Source: Glandiceps talaboti (Eukaryota > Hemichordata > Enteropneusta > Spengelidae). Taken from it: DNA of 12,000 nucleotides. The notes beneath the pieces are model-generated. The model ran no database searches and was not told the origin of the DNA. It saw only the letters and a program-made list of their open reading frames with translations. The position numbers and the translations under genes are program-made. The stretch spans positions 11,643,098-11,655,097 of the forward strand of contig NC_135560.1 of assembly GCF_964340395.1 (NCBI RefSeq), given 5' to 3'. Positions within the stretch are counted from its first letter, which is position 1, and the number at the start of each line of letters is the position of its first letter. Of this stretch, positions 1 to 8,900 are shown piece after piece.

Positions 1-94
1 TATGTTAACGTCCATAGCAACAACATACCATTCAAATCAATACATACATTAACTTATAGAACACAATACAGCAATCGATTTTTCGAGAGGAAAA

Positions 95-117
95 CTATTG
101 CCAAATATTGGCAATAG
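95..117. repeat. Perfect 10-bp inverted repeat with 3-nt loop
   Basis: CTATTGCCAA (95-104) and TTGGCAATAG (108-117) are exact reverse complements separated by ATA. No gene is adjacent, and a function is not evident. Confidence 0.8.
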
Positions 118-1868
118 ATTTAATGGCTACGTATTACTCTCATACCTAGTTCATGTAATAGTTATCTTGTATTTATCAATAGGTCAAGTCCCCTTCTTTT
201 TAGTACTACTATACAAAGATCACATCAAAGTACTAACGTCATGCAGTAAAGTTTATGGCGTAAATTTGTGAAGCTCACTGTTTCGTAAGTAGCTTATATA
301 CAAGTCGAAAGTTCGAAGTTATGTCCTAACACGGTCGCTTACCATGGACCGTGGAAAGGGTTGTTATTCGGACGAGCTCAACACAATGCAATGCAGACAG
401 ATACCCACGGTAAAATATGGTTGTAGGTTTAAGACAGTCTCCCGGGCTTTTAACTTCACGATAGTAATCTTCCCAATTTTTCTTCGACCAGAGACAAAAT
501 ACTCGTTGGTCACAACACTTGTGTGTGATAGTTTGATGGTGTAAAAAAGAAGTAAAGGGAGACAAAATAGATTGGAAAATATATAGAGACACAGAAAAAC
601 AGGATGTGCAGACTGTACTGTATAAGTTCAACTTAATACAATCGGAGAAGACCTGTTTTTTTTTCTGGAATGCGATTTATTTTTTTTAAATCATAAGATA
701 CTTGGTAAGAAAATTTGCTAAGAAATAGCAGTAAATTCTCACTATTGTACCCTTTTCTATTAAAAGAATATGTTTTGAATTTACGCGGGAATAGAAGTAA
801 ATTCTTGCCATTTTTAACTTTTTAGTGAACAAAATGTTTAGGTAGTTGGTTTAAAGTAGGATCGACCGAGTTATCGGAAACATATTTTTCTTTATTTTGC
901 CTTTATATTTGAAACATTTGTAATCACCACTAACTAGTACTAATGAGATCACTTGCATCGCGTTGTAATACCCACCAGGGTAATAGGTATATAAATTATT
1001 AGATGCTATGATAATTTCTGGGTACACCCAAAAATTGTCATTGACAGATAGCAGAGAAAATACGCATACACAAAACTATCAATTCCATAAGGACATTTTA
1101 CATAGACAACGTGGGAGATGAGATTTTTGTATATGTGTATTTACATGATAAAAACAACGTCTTGGTGGAGTTGGTCCATGTGCCTTCAACATTGCAAACG
1201 TAGTTTAGACGTGATAATAACCAACTAGTCCATGATATTCAAAAATCAGAAGAAAAGATTTTGTGCGGCAAATCTTTTACTATTGATGTTAATGTTGACC
1301 AAACGTTTTAGCTGATCATGCTATGTCTTGAAAGGCATTCTAAACATTCCCCCCGAGGCTTCGGATCAGTTCTGTTACATGATAATCTGACTTAATGCTG
1401 TGCCCATTCATTGAAAAGCGAAGATTTCAATTGGAGAATGTATTATTACGGTCTTATCATGTGTACTTATACATTCTAATAATGGTCCTGGACTTTCGTG
1501 GTCAATGTTCTTACCAAATCCTGTGAAATCCTAACTGAAAGAAAAAAACCCGTAATAACGTGATGCAATATTGTCCGTTGGATTAAAAAAGCCCCCCGTT
1601 TGACAATGGGTAAGATAAACTTTGGTCGTGTCTAGAATGCATAAAACTAGTGGTTGACCATGATTTCGACACGTAAATTGACCCACAACAATGCTGTCCC
1701 TAACGCATCATATGTGTCCCGTGCGTCCTGACAACAGCACCACCAGTAATTACGAGAACATGGTAACATTCAAAATTATAGTAACGTTTACCAAGGGGTC
1801 TTGAAATGGAATGAAAATGAGGGAGAAAATAATGAAAATAAAAGGATGAAGATAGTGTTAAGATACAT

Positions 1869-1955
1869 GATAGATCGATAGATAGATAAGTGGGTAGATA
1901 GGTAGATCTATTAGATAAATAGATAGATAGGTAGATAGATAGTAGATAGATAGAT

Positions 1956-1987
<32 letters not shown>

Positions 1988-2117
1988 CCAGACAGGTAGG
2001 TAGGTAGGCAGGCAGACAGACAAGTAGGCAGACATGTACAGATAGCCATGCAGACAGGCAGACAGATAGATAGATAGACATACATACATACATACATACA
2101 TACATACATACATACAT

Positions 2118-2198
<81 letters not shown>
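1869..2198. repeat. Compound GATA/GACA/GGTA/CATA tetranucleotide microsatellite
   Basis: About 330 bases made almost only of tetranucleotide units that differ by single transitions. GATA with interruptions (about 1869-1962) is followed by GACA (about 1962-1994), then GGTA/GGCA mixtures (about 1995-2040), GATA again (about 2063-2078) and CATA (about 2079-2120). A pure GACA block of about 19 units ends the tract (2121-2198). Minus-strand open frames over it (YLSICLSVCL-type peptides) are repeat artefacts. Confidence 0.97.
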
Positions 2199-3637
2199 TT
2201 AGAGAAACAATAAACTGGTCACATATATAGGTCGTTGCATTTTAAACTCTCAGTTATAATTACAATGAAATTGTAATATATTGTAAAATAATTTTGAGGC
2301 TAGGCCTATCATTTCAGAAATATGACATTTTAAAGCCTCCACAACACACACTTGAATAAATGTAGTCATAGTTCATTGGTGTTGAGATCTTGCATAATTT
2401 TCTTTAAACTGCGTTACGTATAGCACAGTTAAATGCGAACCCGTGGTCAGCAGCGCCACCGGGGATTTAATCTCGTTAGCTGTACGTGATTGGGATCATG
2501 AAAAACAACTTGAGTAAGACTTGTCTTTGGTATAAAGACATACACCGACACAACATCTCGGCAAATATCAGTAAAAACAGGTTACGTAATTCTCAAATGC
2601 CTTGAAGGAATAGTCGATATCCTTCAAATAAGGGTCATTGTTAAGGAATACAGATCGATAGAGATACCTATTTCTCGTAGCAACCTTTCTGTTCAGTATG
2701 CAAGGATGTTATATAAAGCCACCAAGCCGCTCAAAAGGTAACGACAGCACGAGTCCTTTGTAACAAGCCAATGATAACGAGTACAGCCTTTGTACGTGCT
2801 CTTCTTCACCACTCGTGCCTAGTGGCATATTATGAAATAGTTGTATGGCAATCCCGGTGATTTCGCCTTGATATTATTGCTATGTTGGTTTCTGTTTATA
2901 TTTTGACAATTTATGACGAGGTGAATGAAAAGAGCTGTTAATTAACAAACTTAGGGTTAAACAGCTAACACTGTGACATTGTTACGTATCCATAATCTGT
3001 TGTCTGTTAAATGATAAAATCGTAATGATCTCTAAGGGCGTAAAAATAAAGACATGAAAATAAACAGTCTTTTCAGATGGTGGGGTCATACTCTGGTCTG
3101 AGGGTCATATCATCGCCGTCAAAACCAATATTAACTTACAACAAAAAGAGGATTAAAAAATTGGCACTTGGTCCAGCTTTACATGTGGTGAATTGTTTTA
3201 CATTTACAAAGCATCTAACATTTAATATTATATTGTCATAAGCCTAACACCTCTAACCTGTACGTTACTTGAGCCTTTCATTCTGTTATGGTTAAAAAGT
3301 AATTAGAAAGTGGCATAATGTCGTGGTCCTTTGCTCTCTAGCTTTGCAAAAAAATGAATTGAAGAAACAGGACTTTTTAAATCACCAATATTATATATTG
3401 GAATTAGCATGTAACAGAATCAAATACAATAACTTTTAAAACACAATGAATAATACATTTATCATATCTCTGGTATATTTAAGATAAATTAATATACATT
3501 TATGAAAAAGGGAGACGAAAAGTATATATCTTCCCTAAATTCAAGATTCTTCCCGCTTAGTATGGAATAGGATAGCATGAATTTCTGGGATCTCCAATAC
3601 AGCATGGAACATCGTTCATTAGCCAATACAGTATGTT

Positions 3638-3674
3638 GGGCGAGGGGGTGGGGTGGGGTGGAGTAAAGTGGGGG
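3638..3674 (+). repeat. G-rich tract, G-quadruplex candidate
   Basis: Runs GGG (3638-3640), GGGGG (3644-3648), GGGG (3650-3653), GGGG (3655-3658) and GGGGG (3670-3674) meet the usual rule of four runs of three or more G with short loops. The tract is on the + strand, so it would also be in the nascent RNA if this is an intron. Confidence 0.65.
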
Positions 3675-3856
3675 TGCAGTATTGTAGATGCTATTGCATT
3701 GCAGTTACATGTGATAACTCAGACAACTAAAGTAGCACATTGCCACGGTAGATTGAATGGGATGAATAATTAAACTTCCAGTAATAACTGGCCCGGTCAA
3801 ATTTGAAATCACGAATAAGAAATATGTATAGCTTGTGAGCTACGTAGTGTCCAAGA

Positions 3857-3905
3857 GCCATATCGGCCACCCCGGGTCCTCTAGAGAGGGGAGCGCCAAT
3901 ATGGC
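3857..3905. repeat. Imperfect 49-bp inverted repeat with GCCATAT ends
   Basis: GCCATATCGGC at 3857-3867 is mirrored by GCCAATATGGC at 3895-3905, matching 10 of 11 as inverted repeats. The GC-rich centre contains CTCTAGAG. The right arm read on the minus strand, GCCATATTG, equals a YY1-type GCCATNTTG motif. It is either a hairpin or the remnant of a small transposon. Confidence 0.6.
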
Positions 3906-4180
3906 ACATCTTACAGACTAGGAATTTCTATTGGTATTATTCGCAATTTTACCATTTTTTGAAAAAGTAGTGAAACCTGAATTCGTTGCAAAATATAAGA
4001 TTATTCAAACGACTTGTATTTTGCTACAAGGGTCATGTGTCATGTCAGATCATGTGATTGTAGCACAATATACACAACACAACTTCCCAATCCATACATA
4101 TGTATACTTTCCTTCCTTTCTTTCTCTGTCAAAGATCGACAGCGATAACATTCGGTATTATCTGCTGCTTCATTTCACAG

Positions 4181-4325
4181 GTCTAGGCAAGGCATATATA
4201 AACGACTGTGGTGAATGTGTTGGTGGTAGCACTGGTCTTGATGATGACAAGGGGAAGAATGTATGTGGTTGTGATTCCGAAATTTCTGCCACAGCTTGCT
4301 TAGGATGTGATGGCGTTGCAAACAG
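4181..4325 (+). CDS. Exon 1 of model: DxCGxC Cys-rich units
   Basis: Internal exon, entry phase 1 and exit phase 2, encoding residues 1-48 plus two bases of Ser49. It follows a TTTCACAG acceptor and ends AACAG|GTGGGA. The peptide has six Cys, in the pattern DCGEC at 9-13, CGC at 29-31, and C40/C43. A VGGSTGL stretch (14-20) is typical of short DxCG-C-GG-TGL repeats found in many marine invertebrate extracellular proteins. A longer C-rich stretch is therefore expected in exons upstream, but none was found in 1-4180. The frame stays open upstream to about 3931. A second acceptor-like site after the pyrimidine tract near 4134 would add residues rich in Y, L and H without Cys, so 4181 is preferred. 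Confidence 0.8.
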
Positions 4326-5898
4326 GTGGGACAACTATAATTGAATGTACCAGTCTCGTAGCTTTGTGTTTATCATTCTGTTTCAAGCTAGCCTGTCTAC
4401 GTGTGTGGTGAATGCGACTTCGCAACCGTATGACTGCTGTCTCATGACATTACGAGCGTGTATGGTGTGGTAGTTCTGTCCACAACCACCTTTCGGAGTC
4501 ACGAGCAATACATCCGTACTCAGGCTAGTTCAAATCAGTACAGTAATGGTTGACACGGATGACAAGTTCATGTGAACGTGTAATGTTTGGTCGTCAAACT
4601 AGAGACACTTAGTTTTGTGAAATTTCAGGAACCACATTATTTCTCCTTGAAGGAGTTTGTTCTGTATATTGTTTCGAGGACAGTGAATCTTGGGTATTAA
4701 AATAGACAGAATCGCACCAGCGGTGAATAATAACTACCTGTATTTCTTAACTTATCATGTGTTTTACCTTCACTTACATTAAACCAATATATATGTTTTT
4801 GTATTTCAGTGGTGCAGTGTACGATGCATGTGGTGTATGTAACGGTACAGGTACCAATTGTGTTGGTGTAGGTTGGGTTACACCCAACTATATACCAGAA
4901 GATACTGCAATGGAAGTAAGAAACAATAATTTCTCAATTGATAATTTTATTGATTGATCCATCGCTCAATGGATTCATAGACTAATTCATTGATGAACTT
5001 GATCAGTCCTTTTTGGTCACGTGTCTCAACATACCTGTACGCTGTACGCCTTACTCAGATGAGCACTACAGGCTACTTGGGTTACCATGACAACTTTTTA
5101 AAGTCTACAATAACGAGAGTCAAAATGACCAACTGAAATTGAAACACGAATATAAAGATATCAATCAATTGTTTATTCAGTATTGTTGGCCACCGGCCAA
5201 AAAAATACAAACTTTAAATATACAAAATTGAACGGATCACCAGAAAATATCAGGCCCTTTGAGTCTCAGAGAGGGCGTCGATTGGAACGCATACTGGCTA
5301 ACCGCGCTCCGAAACTTTTACGAATTTTGACGAATTACAACTGAGGACACTGCAAATTTGCAGAGTGTGAATATAAAGATATATATAGATAGTAAGATAA
5401 ATGTTAACATCAAAACAGAAGATCTCTTGTAAATCTCTTGGATGTCAAAAATTGACAAGTTAACACTTATCCTATTCTTTAATTACAGTTGACTATAGTT
5501 GGCGCTGGTTTCACTGCTGGGTCTACTCTGTCATGTATATTTACATATCCTAACGGAGGTACTACTGAAACTGACATGGTTACGTATGAGAGTAAGACCA
5601 CGATCACGTGTATGTCACCCCAGCTTTCTGCAGGTAGGCCTGTGTTCTGTGTGTTCCGCAGCCCGATCTTAGGAGATGGTGGTATTCACTGTCGTTGTTA
5701 GTTTTAAAGTACACGTACATGTATATCAACCAATCTATCTGTGTTTCTCATCACTAAGGTCGAGAGAGATAGTTACACTAATATAACGTCAATTGTTGCT
5801 ATGACTACTAAAACTGCATGTTGTCCTGAAATCTAAATATTAGACTGGACTTTATCAAATCCTAACTCCTTTGACACGCACGCACGCGCGCACGCGCA

Positions 5899-5950
<52 letters not shown>

Positions 5951-8900
5951 TTTCCCTGCTTGTTTATAGCAAATTGCTTTCTATGTGTCAGTTGCCCTGA
6001 CGTAAGCCACCAAGTGTTATAACAAACTTTATATATCATCCAAATACAGATAATTATACTATCACCATTAGACGCGATGCTGACATACCAACTGATATTG
6101 GAGGCAGCCTGTCAGTCTATGAAGGTAGGTGAAACTTTCATACACTGTTTAACATAGAATGATATATCACAAATGATAACTGACAATTTGTCAGATCATA
6201 GACTTTGGAAGAGATTTGTCTATGGTCTTTGTGTCTTATGCAGCATAGCGATGCGCTTTGTAGCAGCACTGTTATGTGTTGTTGGTGTGTGATAATAGAG
6301 CAATAACAAGTGATAACTGATCCGTGTGATATGATAGTCGTCAGGTGTGATGACAAAGTTGCCTGTCCACTTTGATAGTATGTAGTTCACAAAGTTGTGA
6401 CAACTGCCTCATGTAATATGATAATAGTTCCTCATGTAGTATGCTGATAGTTCACTAAGTTGTGATAACTGTGTCATGTAATATGTTAATAGTACATGTT
6501 GTATGCTAGTAGTTCGCTAAATTGTGACAACTGCCTCATGTTATATGCTAATAGCTCCTCATGTAGTATATCAGTCCTCTACGTTGTGATAATTGCCCCA
6601 TGTACAAAATGTACGTAATATGCCATTAGTTGTCTATATTGTGATAACTGCCTAATGTAGTATACTAAGATGCCTATATCATGTGATAACTGCCTTATGT
6701 GATATGTTAATAGTCAGCTATGAAGTTATCTAATCTTGCAAGAGTATATCAGTAATAGTGAGAACTGTACATGACCTCACAAGTTCGGTGTAAAGTGCTA
6801 ACTGTTCTGACAGACAGAGCAGACACAGTAGTGTTCTGAATAAATGTCAAAGAATGCGTTGTTTCCTTTTAACATTAAGTTAAGAGGAAAACATTATTTG
6901 ATTTTTTTAGTTTGTCATAGCAAAATGGCTGAATAATGGCATGCATTTTGTGTCTTTGACGGCGAGTACAGATGCTACTTGTAGCGTAGGATAACGATGT
7001 AATCCTTAAGGTAGTATGTTGGTGTGCCCGTCTGAAGCTATGGTAAACACGTAGACATAAGACAAATTGAAATTTTGGTGTTTAAAGTTTAAAACTGTTT
7101 AAACATAGACGCTCTTTTTGAAATGCTGAAAGTTTACAAAATTTCAGTCAGTAGGCTTACAGTATGTATACTATGTTTTCAGATATAACCGTAACAGATA
7201 TTGGACCAGCGATAACGGATCTCGATAACTCTGTATCCCACATCACGTTGACTGTAACGGCTGGAGCAGGAGCTTTCTCTGATGTTCGCTATTCACCCTT
7301 TGCCACCCCATCACTCATAATGCGTGGTGGTAAGTAGTTACAATTACACTGATGTCTGGTTTTGTATTAGTATGTCACCTGTCGATATCCATCACGGATA
7401 TTTTATTTGTGGAAAGTTGGTCAAATCGAACTCCGTGTTGTATATTACATATTTAGAATCTCGATCAGGAACTTGTCGTGATCTGAGTTTGTCTTATTTT
7501 TGATTGATAGTTGGATCTCAGCGATGCAGGCATTTTTTAAAATAATAATTAATTATTGATGATGTGTGCAATTTTACCTTGAATCAAAACCGATCAATAG
7601 TAGCGTTCCTAAACTATTCGATCTATTTATAAGGGGTCCAGACTAAATTAATCCGCTAATTATCTACCGTCATACAAAAACTATTGATTTCAGGCCTAGG
7701 CCGGTAGACCTATTGTGTAAAACTGTTATCCGATGCAGTGTAAATGGATATCTTCACACCATAAAGTTGGACGGTGTTATTTGAAATACCTTAGGTTAAT
7801 TTAACAGAAGGCAAAACTATGATGGGTGCGATTTAAGTCATTTCTCCAATATTCATTATGGTTCATATGTTTGCAAACAGTCAATGTATGAGATTCCACG
7901 GTTGTTTGAGAACATGAACTACGTGATTCAATCAATATCGTCACCCGGATTCATTTCCTTCTACACATTTCATAAATGCTTGTACCTCACATAACATCAT
8001 TGCTGAACAATATGAACATGAATACGGGCAATATACTTGTTTTGTCCGGTATCATAATCATTTTATTCTATTTTAATCTTATGGTACATTTTTGGGGTCA
8101 AATTTCAGGAATCGTTTTCTTCTACAATGTTGCCCCCCCCCATCATAACCATAATCATTCTAATCTGTTATCATAATTGATACATTTTTTGTCAAATTTC
8201 AGCCATCTTTGCCCACTACAGTCTTGGCAGTGAGCACGTGTTTACAGGTGAATTCGTATCTAACGAAGAAATGGAGTTTGTTGTCGACATGCCAATCACG
8301 TCTTGTTTAGTAGAAGCTATTCCATCTCTGAATGGTCAAACTGGGCTTGGTGATACCGATGAAAATCCATTTAGTTTGTCAGTTATTTCACCAGCACCCA
8401 ATCTTGTGTCTGCTCAGTTTTCTAACAATGGTAAGTAGTGGTCGTGATATTCGATAGAGCAATAATTTGCTATCACCTGATAATGTTTGTTTTAATGTCA
8501 ATTAAGTTCAGCTTATGCAAATTTAGCAACAGCGTGTGAAAATAACGGTATAGTTCATTGTCCTTTCACACATTTTAAACTTAGTTCAGTTTTACCTTGG
8601 AGTAATTACATTGTATACTGTCAGTATAATTACTCCAAGGTTTTACCATAGACTCTCCACCAGATAGAGGGTCTATGAATGATCTCCCGGGGATGGTCTG
8701 TGGTTTTACGTTGCTGTTGTTTCTGCTGTATTCACTAATTTGTTTTGTTTTTTGTACAGCTTTTAATTCTGAATACCATTCATTATCGCCCGAGTGTTTT
8801 AAATGTAAATCAGGTTCGCAATGCGGACAGTCAAACAATAATATGTCCACGAGTAGTGGCTATTTTTGCCACCTTACCAAGACAATTTAGAGATTATACC

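Larger units (their letters stand above)
1..4180. other. Non-coding stretch: upstream intron or intergenic
   Basis: No exon of the REJ gene or of any other gene is recognised over these 4180 bases on either strand. The open frames present are short. The longest (minus strand, about 1700-2113) is only the translation of a tetranucleotide repeat (Y/L/C/S/I-rich). The first confirmed exon has entry phase 1 and begins mid-domain, so the DNA just upstream must be intron. Whether all of it is one intron cannot be decided. It contains a GATA/GACA microsatellite, a G-rich tract and two inverted repeats, listed separately. No promoter was identified. Confidence 0.6.

Noticed and set aside
326-631. Overlapping plus- and minus-strand frames of 66 and 101 codons
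   Set aside because: No domain, no splice context and composition like the surrounding DNA; opposite strands open together suggests chance.
1700-2117. Overlapping minus-strand open frames with YLSICLSVCL-type peptides
   Set aside because: They are three-frame translations of the GATA/GACA microsatellite. A tetranucleotide repeat lacking stops stays open in every frame.
2697-2737. Possible 41-base exon (CTTTCTGTTCAG acceptor, AAAG|GTAACG donor) reading MQGCYIKPPSRSK and leaving phase 1
   Set aside because: It fits the entry phase of exon 1, but the peptide lacks the CGxC pattern expected just upstream, more than one frame is open, and 41 bases can be open by chance.
3727-3909. Minus-strand 60-codon frame beginning MCHIGAPLSRGPG
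   Set aside because: It coincides with the GCCATAT inverted repeat and AT-rich flank; no recognisable motif.
5833-6039. Minus-strand frame with poly-VC and CARAC stretches
   Set aside because: Translation of the CA/CG dinucleotide repeat; no codon or domain evidence.
8675-8759. Hydrophobic segment (VCGFTLLLFLLYSLICFVF) that looks like a membrane helix
   Set aside because: It is the translation of the T-rich polypyrimidine tract before the cryptic acceptor at 8759, so hydrophobicity follows from base composition.
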